This document shows, piece after piece, positions 17,256 to 25,864 of a stretch of 64,000 bases of DNA. The DNA is from an uncultured Tenacibaculum sp. Lineage in GTDB: Bacteria > Bacteroidota > Bacteroidia > Flavobacteriales > Flavobacteriaceae. Location of the stretch: contig CANLQH010000001.1 in assembly GCA_947493285.1 (NCBI GenBank), positions 682,001 to 746,000 on the forward strand, written 5' to 3'. A program made the translations under genes and the position numbers. The stretch's first letter is position 1. Each line of letters opens with the position of its first letter. Below the pieces are notes generated by a model. That model saw nothing but the letters and a program-made list of their open reading frames with translations, was not told where the DNA came from and did no database searches.

Positions 17256-18509
17256 TTAATCGTTAATTTTTAAAATATTTTCACTTAACAATTCCAATGC
17301 CTTTGTAACCGTTCTGTTTATTACTTTTTCTCTTGGTTGACCAAAGTTAAACTCATGCACTTTTACCTCATTTTTTGATGCAATAGCGATATAAACTAAG
17401 CCTACACTTTTATCGTTATGATCGGTGGTAGGACCTGCATTTCCTGTTACTGCAATTGCATAATCAGTATTTAGTTTTTCTAAGCAACCAACTGCCATTT
17501 CTTTCGCTACTTCTGCACTAACAACTGAATTATTTTTAATTACCTCTTTTGAGACACCTAATAACATTTCTTTTAATTCAGCTGTGTAAGTAATAAAACT
17601 TCCTTTATAATATGCTGATGATCCTGCTACAGAAACTATTGATGCAGCTATTTTTCCGCCTGTTAAACTTTCAGCAGTTGATAAGGTTTTATCTTTCTGT
17701 TTTAACAATTCCCCTACCCTTTTCTCTAAAGAAGCCTCTTCTTCATAACCAACAATAACATCAGAAATTAATGAATTCAATTCCGCAATTTCATCAGAAA
17801 CCTCCTTCTCCAAAATCTCTTTATCAATTCCTTTTGCAGATAAACGTAAACGTACTTTACCAAAAGATGGCAAATAAGCCAATTTTATATGTTCGGGTAA
17901 GTTATTCTCCCAATCAGCTATTCTTTCAGCAATTACACTTTCGCCAACACCAACTGTCATGATTGTTTTATGAAGTAAAAAAGGTAGCTTGAACTCTTTT
18001 TTGATTCTTGGCAACACTTCATTTGTCATCAATCCTTTCATTTCATAAGGTACACCTGGCAAAGAAACAAAAACAGTATTATTTTCATTAAACCACATTC
18101 CTGGAGCTGTACCAAAACGATTCATCAACAAAGTCGCTTTAGATGGCAACTGTGCTTGATATCTTTGAACTTCTTTAAATGGGTGATTTATCTTTTTAAA
18201 TAAACCTTTAATATATTCTATTACTTCAGGATATTCAATAAGTGAATTATCGTTAAAATACTCTGCAATTGTTTTTTTAGTAATATCATCTTTTGTTGGG
18301 CCTAAACCTCCAGTAACAATAACAATATCGGCTCTACTTTCCGCTTCTTTTAAAGCATTTAAAATATGTTGCTTTTCATCTTGAATTGAAGAAATCTGAT
18401 AAACTGATACTCCTATTTTATTTAATTCTTGACCTATCCATTGGGAATTCGTATCGACGATTTGACCAATTAAAATTTCATCGCCAATCGTTATGATTTC
18501 TGCTTTCAT
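17256..18509 (-). CDS. cinA: CinA family protein (competence/damage-inducible; NMN deamidase/ADP-ribose pyrophosphatase type)
   Basis: A 417-residue two-domain protein. The N-terminal MoCF-type domain (residues 1-165; ITIGDEILIGQIVDTNS and VIVTGGLGPTKDDIT) is related to molybdopterin-binding enzymes and has ADP-ribose pyrophosphatase activity in characterised members. The C-terminal CinA domain (about 260-410; STAESLTGG, VTGNAGP) has the nicotinamide-nucleotide amidase signature, which points to pyridine-nucleotide salvage. The gene lies downstream of an FAH-family gene and menB, separated from them by a terminator hairpin. Confidence 0.93.
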   Translation of the reverse strand: MKAEIITIGDEILIGQIVDTNSQWIGQELNKIGVSVYQISSIQDEKQHILNALKEAESRADIVIVTGGLGPTKDDITKKTIAEYFNDNSLIEYPEVIEYIKGLFKKINHPFKEVQRYQAQLPSKATLLMNRFGTAPGMWFNENNTVFVSLPGVPYEMKGLMTNEVLPRIKKEFKLPFLLHKTIMTVGVGESVIAERIADWENNLPEHIKLAYLPSFGKVRLRLSAKGIDKEILEKEVSDEIAELNSLISDVIVGYEEEASLEKRVGELLKQKDKTLSTAESLTGGKIAASIVSVAGSSAYYKGSFITYTAELKEMLLGVSKEVIKNNSVVSAEVAKEMAVGCLEKLNTDYAIAVTGNAGPTTDHNDKSVGLVYIAIASKNEVKVHEFNFGQPREKVINRTVTKALELLSENILKIND

Positions 18510-18524
18510 GTACTTGTTTTAAAA

Positions 18525-18550
18525 AATAATCCCGCTAAAGCGGGATTATT
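18525..18550 (-). terminator. Terminator after the FAH-family gene
   Basis: A 12-bp stem AATAATCCCGCT/AGCGGGATTATT directly abuts the stop at 18551. On the minus strand it is followed by a T run. It ends the menB-FAH transcript before cinA. Confidence 0.85.
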
Positions 18551-19159
18551 TTATTTTACTTTTATTTGAAATGATTGTCTTCCTTCAATAATTCCTGTTA
18601 AGACATCATTATCTTCTACTTTACCAACTCCTGCAGGTGTACCAGTAAAAATAACATCTCCTTTTTTTAAGGTAAAATACTGAGACACATAACTAATTAA
18701 CTCATCAATCTTCCATAACATCCCAGAAGTATTTCCATCTTGAACAACTTCTTCATTTTTATGTAGTTGAAAAGATAAATTTTCTAAATCAAACTCTTCT
18801 TTTGGATAAAACTCACCTATAATTGCACTTCCATCAAAAGCTTTTGCTTTTTCCCATGGCAATCCTTTTTCTTTACATTTTGCTTGTACATCACGAGCTG
18901 TAAAGTCAATTCCTAAACCGATAGTATCATAATATTTATGTGCAAACTTTGGTGAGATATGCTTACCCACCTTATTTATTTTTACTAACACCTCAACTTC
19001 ATAATGAACATCATCAGAAAAAGGTGGGATAAAAAAAGGCATTTTTTTAGGTAGAATTGATGAATCTGGCTTTAAAAAAACAACAGGACTCTCTGGCTTT
19101 TCATTTGCTAATTCTTCAATATGCTTTGCGTAATTACGCCCAATACAAATTATCTTCAT
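18551..19159 (-). CDS. Fumarylacetoacetate hydrolase family protein
   Basis: A 202-residue member of the FAH fold (PF01557), the short form that includes acylpyruvate hydrolases and oxaloacetate decarboxylases (FAHD1 type). It starts MKIICIGRNYAKHIEEL. The metal site is seen in HYEVEVLVKI (Glu pair) and the D of GLGIDFTARDVQ, and the substrate loop ends FTGTPAGVG. It hydrolyses or decarboxylates a small oxo acid; the exact substrate cannot be read from sequence. It starts nine bases after the menB stop and is probably co-transcribed with it. Confidence 0.88.
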   Translation of the reverse strand: MKIICIGRNYAKHIEELANEKPESPVVFLKPDSSILPKKMPFFIPPFSDDVHYEVEVLVKINKVGKHISPKFAHKYYDTIGLGIDFTARDVQAKCKEKGLPWEKAKAFDGSAIIGEFYPKEEFDLENLSFQLHKNEEVVQDGNTSGMLWKIDELISYVSQYFTLKKGDVIFTGTPAGVGKVEDNDVLTGIIEGRQSFQIKVK

Positions 19160-19168
19160 ATGACTCTG

Positions 19169-20008
19169 TTATGGTATCCAAGTTTTTGGGAAGTTAGGCT
19201 TACGTTTTTCTAAGAAAGCATCACGCCCTTCTTTTGCCTCATCTGTCATATATGCTAAACGAGTTACTTCACCAGCAAATACTTGTTGACCTACCATACC
19301 GTCATCAGTTAAGTTCATTGCAAACTTTAACATCTTAATTGAAGTTGGTGACTTAGCTAATATTTCTTGTGCCCAATCAAAAGCAGTTTGTTCTAATTCA
19401 TCATGCGGTACTACGGCGTTTACCATACCCATTTCGTAAGCTTCTTGTGCAGAATAGTTTCTTCCTAAAAAGAAAATTTCACGAGCTTTCTTTTGCCCAA
19501 CCATTTTTGCTAAATAAGCAGAACCATACCCTGCATCAAACGACGTTACATCTGCATCTGTTTGCTTAAAAATAGCATGCTCTTTACTTGCTAATGTTAA
19601 ATCACAAGTAACATGTAAACTATGTCCGCCACCTACTGCCCATCCTGGAACAACACAAATAACTGCCTTTGGCATAAAACGAATTAATCGTTGTACCTCT
19701 AATATATTTAAACGATGATATCCATCTTTACCTACATAACCTTGATGACCACGAGCATTCTGGTCTCCTCCTGAACAAAAACTCCAAATACCATCTTTAG
19801 TAGAAGGTCCTTCGGCAGATAATAATACAACTCCGATATTTGTATCCTCATGCGCATCTTGAAAAGCATCTAACAATTCTGATGTTGTATGTGGACGAAA
19901 TGCATTACGAACATTTGGTCGGTTAAATGCTATTCTAGCCACGTTATGCGACTTCTTATATGTAATATCTTCGTACTCTTTGGCAACTTTCCATTGAGGT
20001 TGTATCAT
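19169..20008 (-). CDS. menB: 1,4-dihydroxy-2-naphthoyl-CoA synthase
   Basis: A crotonase-fold enzyme that closes the second ring of naphthoquinone in menaquinone synthesis, converting o-succinylbenzoyl-CoA to 1,4-dihydroxy-2-naphthoyl-CoA. The protein has 279 residues, as expected. The typical segments are IAFNRPNVRNAFRPHT, the oxyanion-hole loop SFCSGGDQNARG, PGWAVGGGHSLH, DVTSFDAGYGSAYLAK and the C-terminal GRDAFLEKRKPNF. It fits menaquinone use by this organism, and menD lies 1.8 kb away, beyond the esterase and S1-domain genes and on the same strand. Confidence 0.96.
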   Translation of the reverse strand: MIQPQWKVAKEYEDITYKKSHNVARIAFNRPNVRNAFRPHTTSELLDAFQDAHEDTNIGVVLLSAEGPSTKDGIWSFCSGGDQNARGHQGYVGKDGYHRLNILEVQRLIRFMPKAVICVVPGWAVGGGHSLHVTCDLTLASKEHAIFKQTDADVTSFDAGYGSAYLAKMVGQKKAREIFFLGRNYSAQEAYEMGMVNAVVPHDELEQTAFDWAQEILAKSPTSIKMLKFAMNLTDDGMVGQQVFAGEVTRLAYMTDEAKEGRDAFLEKRKPNFPKTWIP

Positions 20009-20040
20009 AATTTTAAAATATTGTCGTTAATTAAGTACAG

Positions 20041-20048
20041 CAAAAATA
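20041..20048 (-). promoter_or_regulatory. Bacteroidota-type -7 element for menB
   Basis: The minus strand reads TATTTTTG, a TAnnTTTG match, 32 bases before the menB start. It is divergent from the esterase promoter. Confidence 0.5.
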
Positions 20049-20073
20049 ACATAATAACTTTATTTTTCTTTTT

Positions 20074-20081
20074 TATATTTG
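20074..20081 (+). promoter_or_regulatory. Bacteroidota-type -7 element for the esterase gene
   Basis: TATATTTG matches TAnnTTTG and lies 21 bases before the ATG at 20103. It faces away from the menB element in a 94-base divergent region. Confidence 0.55.
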
Positions 20082-20102
20082 AACGATATAACATGATCCC
20101 TT

Positions 20103-21323
20103 ATGAAACAACTATATTTTTTATTTGCATTACTAATTAGTACTAGTCTTTTTTCTCAAAAAATAATTGTTGAGAATATTGATTCTAAAGAATTAAATGA
20201 AGAAAGACAAGTTAAAATCTATATTCCTGAAGGTTATGAAAAAGATGAAACCGCAAGTTATCCACTAGCAATCGTTTTAGGTGATCAATATCTTTTTGAT
20301 ATGTATGTTGGAAACGCAAAATTGTATGCCAATGTAGATAAAGCTCCTAAACAAATTGTGGTTGGTATAAACATGAAAGACACGTATGCGAAAGACGTTT
20401 CAATCATTCCAAAAAACAACGCACTTACCAGTAGTGCTACTAAGTTTTATAACTTTATAAAAAAAGATTTAATTCCTTATATGGAAGGAAGCTATAAGAC
20501 TTCTCCTTTTATGACGATAGTTGGTGAAGGTAAAGCTGCCAACTTTAGTACCTATTATTTAAAAGATACTGAACCTGTCTTCAATTCTTTTATTTGTATT
20601 ACTCCTGACTTTACTCAATTTAGTGGAAGTATGATAGAGTCTTACTCATTAGGCAGATTAGGTTCTATAGATAACACTTATTTTATCTACGCTAGTAATA
20701 GTAAAAAATACATTAGCGAAAAACAAGGCAATCGATTTAACGAAATAGGAACCTACCTATCTTCTTTTGACGCAAAAAATTTAAACATTACATTCGATAA
20801 ATTCGAAAATGCTCCTAATTATTTGTCAATTATTGGAGAAACAATTCCAAGAGCTTTTGCTAAAATGTTTGCTTTATACTCTAAAATTACTAAGCAAGAG
20901 TTTGAAGCCAATGTTAAAGACCTAGAACCTTTACAAGCTATTAAATATGTAGAACAAAAATACTTAGACATTCAGTATTTATACGGTTCTAATTTAAATG
21001 TTCGTTTAGATGATATTTTTGCTATTGAAGGAATTGTAATAGACCAACAAGATGGAGATTATTTAAGAGTATTAGGTGATTTTGTAATGATTAAATATCC
21101 TGAGTCTCATATTGGTGATTTTTATGTTGGTAAATATTACGAGTTAGGTAAAGACTATGAAAAAGCTGATTTTTACTACAAAGCTGCTTATGGTAAAATG
21201 GATCCTTCTGACCCTAACAGTAATGCTTTTTACGAAAACATTAAACGTGTAAACGACTTAAAAGGAAGTCAGCCTAAAGAAGAAATTATAGAGGATGAAG
21301 AAAACGAAGAGGAAGACAAATAA
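20103..21323 (+). CDS. Secreted alpha/beta hydrolase, esterase D/putative esterase family
   Basis: A 406-residue exported protein. Residues 1-18 are a Sec signal peptide (ISTSLFSQK). Residues about 20-260 follow the putative esterase (PF00756, esterase D/antigen 85) plan: RQVKIYIPEGYEKDE, YPLAIVLGDQYLFD and FIKKDLIPYMEGSYKTS. The nucleophile-elbow position reads IVGEGKAAN rather than the usual GxSxGG, so the catalytic Ser is not obvious and the protein may be a non-catalytic relative. Residues about 320-390 look like a short TPR-type helical region, and the last 15 residues are almost all acidic. It is monocistronic. Confidence 0.75.
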   Translation: MKQLYFLFALLISTSLFSQKIIVENIDSKELNEERQVKIYIPEGYEKDETASYPLAIVLGDQYLFDMYVGNAKLYANVDKAPKQIVVGINMKDTYAKDVSIIPKNNALTSSATKFYNFIKKDLIPYMEGSYKTSPFMTIVGEGKAANFSTYYLKDTEPVFNSFICITPDFTQFSGSMIESYSLGRLGSIDNTYFIYASNSKKYISEKQGNRFNEIGTYLSSFDAKNLNITFDKFENAPNYLSIIGETIPRAFAKMFALYSKITKQEFEANVKDLEPLQAIKYVEQKYLDIQYLYGSNLNVRLDDIFAIEGIVIDQQDGDYLRVLGDFVMIKYPESHIGDFYVGKYYELGKDYEKADFYYKAAYGKMDPSDPNSNAFYENIKRVNDLKGSQPKEEIIEDEENEEEDK

Positions 21324-21343
21324 TAAATTCTCTTCTATAAAAA

Positions 21344-21370
21344 AAGTCGCTACTTAATAAGTAGCGACTT
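21344..21370. terminator. Bidirectional terminator between the esterase and S1-domain genes
   Basis: Stem AAGTCGCTACTT/AAGTAGCGACTT (12 bp, 3-base loop), A-rich on the left and T-rich on the right. It lies between the convergent stops at 21323 and 21374. Confidence 0.88.
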
Positions 21371-21373
21371 TTT

Positions 21374-21787
21374 TTATTTTATTAAAACTATTCTATCTTC
21401 TTGTAACTCGATTATCTTTTCTTTATACAAATTACCAATAGCTCTTTTAAATGCTTTTTTACTCATCTGTAATCGAAACTTAATTGATTCTGGAGAGCTT
21501 TTATCTGTCAACATTAAAAATCCTTTTTCTTCTAATTTTCTAAGCACAGTATTTGCATCCTCGTCTATTACATTTCTAAAACCTTGAGGTCGTAATGAAA
21601 CATCAATTTTACCGTCTTCTCTTACTTTCTTTACATAACCGATTGTTCTAGAACCTTCTTCTATATCTTTAAAAATGTCACTATTGTATAGTAAAGCCTC
21701 AAACTCTTCATTAATTAAAACTGTATATCCCAAATTTGTTTGATGACCTATTACTAAATCTACCTGATCTCCTTCTTGTAATTCCAT
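21374..21787 (-). CDS. S1-domain RNA-binding protein (CvfB C-terminal-like)
   Basis: A 137-residue protein. Residues 1-70 form an S1-like OB fold (GDQVDLVIGHQTNLGYTVLIN, then IGYVKKVREDGKIDVSLRP), and the rest is a winged-helix domain (LQMSKKAFKRAIGNLYKEKII), the arrangement at the C-terminal end of the virulence regulator CvfB. Full CvfB has about 280-300 residues with several S1 domains, so this is a short form; no missing part is visible upstream because menD ends two bases away. It probably binds RNA. It is co-transcribed behind menD. Confidence 0.8.
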   Translation of the reverse strand: MELQEGDQVDLVIGHQTNLGYTVLINEEFEALLYNSDIFKDIEEGSRTIGYVKKVREDGKIDVSLRPQGFRNVIDEDANTVLRKLEEKGFLMLTDKSSPESIKFRLQMSKKAFKRAIGNLYKEKIIELQEDRIVLIK

Positions 21788-21788
21788 T

Positions 21789-23426
21789 TTATAAGTTTTT
21801 AAAATAGTTCTTTAAAACTACGTCATTTATTTCTTTTGGAGTAAAAATCTCCATTATTTTTGGTTGACTTGACACTGAATAAAAATCACTCAACCCTTCT
21901 TTCAACTCTTTTATATTTGAAACAGCAACATAATCAAACCCATACATTTTAGCTAAATGTTCCGCTGTTAAATTATGGGGGGTTTCAAAATACTCTGTCG
22001 CGTTTGTAGTTGATGGTCCAGGAATAAACCTAAAAATTCCACCCCCTGCATTATTTAAAATGATAATTCTAAAATTCTCTGGAATGTTTGTGTTCCATAA
22101 CGCATTACTGTCATAGAAAAAACTTAAATCTCCAGTTATAAAAGTAGTCGCTTTATTATTTACATAAGCTGCTCCAATAGCTGTACTTGTACTTCCATCA
22201 ATTCCACTCGTTCCTCGATTACAAAACACTTTTAATGACGAATTTAAATCAAACAACTGAGAATAACGAATCGTTGAACTATTACTAATTTGAACTTGAG
22301 ACTCGTTAGGAATCTTGTTTAGTACAGTTTCAAAAACTTTTAAATCTGAATACGCAACATTAACTAAATACTCATTATGTTTTATTGCTCGTTCATCTTT
22401 TTTAGCTAACCACTTTTTTTGATAACTACTTTCTTTCTCTCCTGCTAATTCTTTTAAAAACTCACTTGGTTTTTCTTGAATAAACTCAGACAAACAATGA
22501 TAGGTATCCATTGCTTTTAATTCATCAACATGCCAATGATGCTTTGGTTGACACTTTCGTAAAAACTGTTTTATTTTTTTTGAAATTACCATTCCTCCTA
22601 AAGTCAATAAAACTTCAGGTTGTAATTTTTCAAAATCAATCTCACTTAAAGGAAAAATCAACTTATCAATACTATTGATAAATTTTGGATGATATAAATT
22701 TGAAGTAGTCTCTGTTAAAACTAAAACAGATTCGTCCTTTACAATTTCGTTTAATATATTCTGTAATTCATTATCAGGATAATTGCTTCCAACTAAAATC
22801 ATTTTTTTTGAAGAAGAACTCCAAATAGATTTCAGTCTATCGTAATTAACAAATTGCTTCTTTTTACTTTCTAGTACAGCAGGGAAGTTAAATTTCTTTA
22901 ACTCATTAACAGTTTTGTATAAAGGCTCATCGAATGGAACATTAATATGCACTGGGCCTTTTTTACGAGTTGAAGTTTGAAAAGCTTCAATCAGTAACTC
23001 TTTATTATTTTCTAATTCACCTTCAACTAAATTCGCTGAAAACAAAATATGGTTTTCAAACACATTTTCTTGACGAATGGTTTGTCCGTCTCCAATATCA
23101 ATTAAATGTTTTGGTCTATCAGCAGAAATTACCACTAACGGAATATTACTATAAAAAGCTTCTGCTATTGCAGGATAATAATTCAACAAAGCAGAACCAG
23201 ATGAGCAAACAATTACTACTGGTTTTTGTTTTTGCTGTGCAATTCCCATTGCAAAAAAAGCAGCACAACGCTCATCAACCACACTCAATGTTTCTATACT
23301 CGGATGATTTGAAAACCCAATAGTTAAAGGAGCATTTCGTGAACCTGGTGAAATAACAACCGTATCAATATTATATTGATGACATACTGAAATTACTAAT
23401 TGTGCGAGTTCTTTTTTTGGGAACAT
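21789..23426 (-). CDS. menD: 2-succinyl-5-enolpyruvyl-6-hydroxy-3-cyclohexene-1-carboxylate synthase
   Basis: A thiamine-diphosphate enzyme that joins 2-oxoglutarate to isochorismate, the first committed step of menaquinone synthesis. The length of 545 residues is normal. The N-terminal Pyr domain carries VVISPGSRNAPLTIGF and VDERCAAFFAMGIAQQ, including the ThDP-activating Glu. The C-terminal PP domain has GTSGIDGSTSTAIGAA, the metal-binding TGDLSFFYDSNALWN (GDx..N motif) and ILNNAGGGIF. The short S1 gene follows after one base. Together with menB it shows an organism relying on menaquinone. Confidence 0.96.
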   Translation of the reverse strand: MFPKKELAQLVISVCHQYNIDTVVISPGSRNAPLTIGFSNHPSIETLSVVDERCAAFFAMGIAQQKQKPVVIVCSSGSALLNYYPAIAEAFYSNIPLVVISADRPKHLIDIGDGQTIRQENVFENHILFSANLVEGELENNKELLIEAFQTSTRKKGPVHINVPFDEPLYKTVNELKKFNFPAVLESKKKQFVNYDRLKSIWSSSSKKMILVGSNYPDNELQNILNEIVKDESVLVLTETTSNLYHPKFINSIDKLIFPLSEIDFEKLQPEVLLTLGGMVISKKIKQFLRKCQPKHHWHVDELKAMDTYHCLSEFIQEKPSEFLKELAGEKESSYQKKWLAKKDERAIKHNEYLVNVAYSDLKVFETVLNKIPNESQVQISNSSTIRYSQLFDLNSSLKVFCNRGTSGIDGSTSTAIGAAYVNNKATTFITGDLSFFYDSNALWNTNIPENFRIIILNNAGGGIFRFIPGPSTTNATEYFETPHNLTAEHLAKMYGFDYVAVSNIKELKEGLSDFYSVSSQPKIMEIFTPKEINDVVLKNYFKNL

Positions 23427-23443
23427 AAACTTTTAAAAATGAG

Positions 23444-23463
23444 ATTCCCGCTTTCGCGGGAAT
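23444..23463 (-). repeat. Palindromic repeat between fsa and menD, terminator-like
   Basis: An 8-bp perfect stem ATTCCCGC/GCGGGAAT with a 4-base loop. On the minus strand it reads TCATTCCCGCGAAAGCGGGA and then CTCATTTTT, so it can also terminate the fsa transcript. The GC-rich motif stands out against its AT-rich surroundings and is the kind of dispersed palindrome seen in many copies in other bacterial genomes. Confidence 0.65.
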
Positions 23464-23491
23464 GACAATATACTTAAACCAATTGTGTTGG

Positions 23492-24145
23492 TTAGTTTCC
23501 TTTTTTATAATCTGCTAAAAACTTAGCTAAACCGATATCAGTTAATGGGTGTTTTAATAAGCCTTCGATAGCACTTAGAGGTCCTGTCATTACATCAGAT
23601 CCTAATTTAGCACAATCAATAATATGCATTGTATGACGTACAGACGCAGCTAAAATTTGAGTTTCGAACATATAATTATCAAAAATTAAACGAATCTCTT
23701 CGATTAAATTTAATCCATCTGTAGAAACATCATCTAAACGACCAATGAACGGAGATACATATGTTGCTCCTGCTTTTGCAGCTAACAATGCTTGCCCTGG
23801 AGAAAACACTAAAGTTACATTTGTTTTTATTCCTTTATCAGAGAAATATTTACATGCTTTAACACCATCTTTAATCATTGGTAATTTTACCACGATTTGC
23901 GGGTTTAAAGCAGCTAACGCTTCACCTTCTTTTACCATTCCTTCAAAATCAGTTGAAATAACCTCAGCAGAAACATCTCCATCAACAATATCACAAATTG
24001 CTTTGTAATGATTGATAATGTTTTCTTCTCCTGTAATTCCTTCTTTAGCCATTAAAGACGGGTTTGTCGTTACCCCATCTAAAATACCTAAAGCTTGTGC
24101 TTCTCTAATCTGATCTAAGTTAGCTGTATCAATAAAAAATTTCAT
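23492..24145 (-). CDS. fsa: Fructose-6-phosphate aldolase / transaldolase-like protein
   Basis: A 217-residue class I aldolase of the short transaldolase group (TIGR00875). It starts [16 protein letters not shown] and carries [13 protein letters not shown], the Schiff-base Lys in [29 protein letters not shown] and SPFIGRLDD. Members act either as transaldolases in the pentose phosphate pathway or as fructose-6-phosphate aldolases. A single residue in the active site decides this and I cannot settle it by eye. It lies between the SDR gene upstream and a palindromic repeat before menD. Confidence 0.92.
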   Translation of the reverse strand: MKFFIDTANLDQIREAQALGILDGVTTNPSLMAKEGITGEENIINHYKAICDIVDGDVSAEVISTDFEGMVKEGEALAALNPQIVVKLPMIKDGVKACKYFSDKGIKTNVTLVFSPGQALLAAKAGATYVSPFIGRLDDVSTDGLNLIEEIRLIFDNYMFETQILAASVRHTMHIIDCAKLGSDVMTGPLSAIEGLLKHPLTDIGLAKFLADYKKGN

Positions 24146-24211
24146 CTATCTAAATTTAAAAATTGTGGTCTATATTAATTTGAAAACTAGGTTTTCTAAA
24201 ACGTTGCGAAT

Positions 24212-25012
24212 TTACAACTTATAATGATTCATTAATAGTTTTTCGTACATTTTATCGGGTAAAACTCGTTTTAAAACAATTGAAAACTTCTCCATAAAAG
24301 CCCCTACTTTATAATGAATTTTAGGGTTTTTATTTTCTATAATTTTATGAATTGCTTCTGCCATAACAATAGGGTCTTTACCTGAATCTACATGCGAATC
24401 CATCAACGCTAAATTCTCTGCATACTTTTCTTTATAGGCAGAATTTTCAAACACTGGGGTATGATATCTACCCGAAGCAATATTGGTTGCAAAATCTCCT
24501 GGCGCAACATTTACCACTTTAATTCCAAAGCTTTTCACCTCCATACTTAACGCTTCAGTTACCAGCTCCAAAGCACCTTTACTTGCTGAATAAATTCCTC
24601 TAAATGGTAACCCCATATAACCTGCTATAGAAGTTGTATTAATTATTAACCCTGATTTTTGCACACGCATTTGTGGTAAAACAGCTTTAACAACATCAAT
24701 TACACCAAAGAAGTTGGTGTTAAAGTTCTCTCGCATTTCATCAGTTGGCGTATCTTCTATCGGACCTGTAATTCCTTTACCTGCATTATTAATCAACACA
24801 TCTATCCTTCCCTCCTTTTCAACTACTTCAGCAATTGCTTTCTGTATCGTTTCTTCTTTCGTTACATCTAAAGCAACCATCGAAAAAGGAACGTCTATCT
24901 TATCTGGGTTTCTACTTGTACCATAAACAACATATCCTTTATCATGTAAATACAAAGCGATTGACTTACCAATTCCTGATGAAGCTCCTGTTATAAAAAC
25001 AATTTTTGACAT
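24212..25012 (-). CDS. Short-chain dehydrogenase/reductase (SDR) family oxidoreductase
   Basis: A 266-residue classical SDR. The cofactor motif is TGASSGIGKS (residues 8-17), followed by YGTSRNPDKI, which favours NADP. The catalytic set is NNAGKG (near 80), the Ser in NTTSIAGY and the YSASK motif (near 145). The start is placed at ATG 25012 (MSKIVFITGAS), not at the upstream in-frame codons that encode an unusual hydrophobic lead. The family often reduces ketones or steroid-like substrates; the substrate is unknown. It is divergent from the methyltransferase gene. Confidence 0.88.
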   Translation of the reverse strand: MSKIVFITGASSGIGKSIALYLHDKGYVVYGTSRNPDKIDVPFSMVALDVTKEETIQKAIAEVVEKEGRIDVLINNAGKGITGPIEDTPTDEMRENFNTNFFGVIDVVKAVLPQMRVQKSGLIINTTSIAGYMGLPFRGIYSASKGALELVTEALSMEVKSFGIKVVNVAPGDFATNIASGRYHTPVFENSAYKEKYAENLALMDSHVDSGKDPIVMAEAIHKIIENKNPKIHYKVGAFMEKFSIVLKRVLPDKMYEKLLMNHYKL

Positions 25013-25143
25013 TAATTTAATTTTAAGCAAATATCCTAAAGTTAATAGCAATAAAAAAACACTTTAAAAACTTATATTAGCAACTAACTCTATTGATATG
25101 GATCATTTTGCATTATCAGAAATAATTTCTTAAAAAAAATAAA

Positions 25144-25770
25144 ATGACTTGTACTCTTTGCGACTCGAAGCTTACTAATAAAAAAGATGAATATTATTAC
25201 GAATGTGATACTTGCAAAGCAATAGTAAAAAATAAAATTTATTACCTATCCGCAGATAAAGAAAAAGCTAGATATGAATCTCATAACAACAATGTAGATG
25301 ATATAGGTTACCAAAACTTTACATCTCCTATTACAAACTATGTGATACAAGAATTCACATCAAAACAAAAAGGCTTAGATTTTGGTTGCGGAACAGGACC
25401 AGTTATTTCTAGCATGCTCGAAAAACAAGATTACAATATAGCACAGTACGATCCTTTTTTTGTTCCTGATGAAGATGTACTAAAAAGCACATATGACTAC
25501 ATTGTTAGTTGTGAAGTATTTGAACACTTCTACAAACCCAAAGAAGAAATTAACAGACTTGTATCCTTATTGAAAAATAAAGGGGTATTACTTATCATGA
25601 CGATGCTATACAATAACCAAATTAATTTTGACACATGGTTTTATCGAAAAGACCCTACTCATGTTTTTATCTATCGAAAAGAAACATTTGAATATATAGC
25701 ACAAAAATACAAATTAGAAATAGTCAGTTTAAATAATCGATTTATCGCTTTAAGAAAAGCTAGCAACTGA
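25144..25770 (+). CDS. Class I SAM-dependent methyltransferase with an N-terminal zinc ribbon
   Basis: A 208-residue protein. Cys3, Cys6, Cys21 and Cys24 form a CxxC...CxxC zinc-ribbon knuckle. Then comes a Rossmann methyltransferase domain of the Methyltransf_23 type, with motif I GLDFGCGTGPV near residue 80, an acidic motif II position in QYDPFFVP, and SCEVFEHFYKPKEEI, a stretch typical of this group. The acceptor is unknown; zinc-ribbon methyltransferases of this kind occur in lipid and cell-surface sugar pathways. It stands alone ahead of the xanthine dehydrogenase operon and divergent from the SDR gene. Confidence 0.82.
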   Translation: MTCTLCDSKLTNKKDEYYYECDTCKAIVKNKIYYLSADKEKARYESHNNNVDDIGYQNFTSPITNYVIQEFTSKQKGLDFGCGTGPVISSMLEKQDYNIAQYDPFFVPDEDVLKSTYDYIVSCEVFEHFYKPKEEINRLVSLLKNKGVLLIMTMLYNNQINFDTWFYRKDPTHVFIYRKETFEYIAQKYKLEIVSLNNRFIALRKASN

Positions 25771-25864
25771 GTAAAAAGCACTCATTCTATAAATCAGCAC
25801 GCAAACAACCAATAACTAAGACTACATTCATACTCGTAACATTTTCGTATCTTGCCCTCTGCAT

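Noticed and set aside
22970..23323. 117-codon plus-strand frame inside menD
   Set aside because: It is antisense to an intact menD, has low-complexity Gln/Leu composition and no start context.
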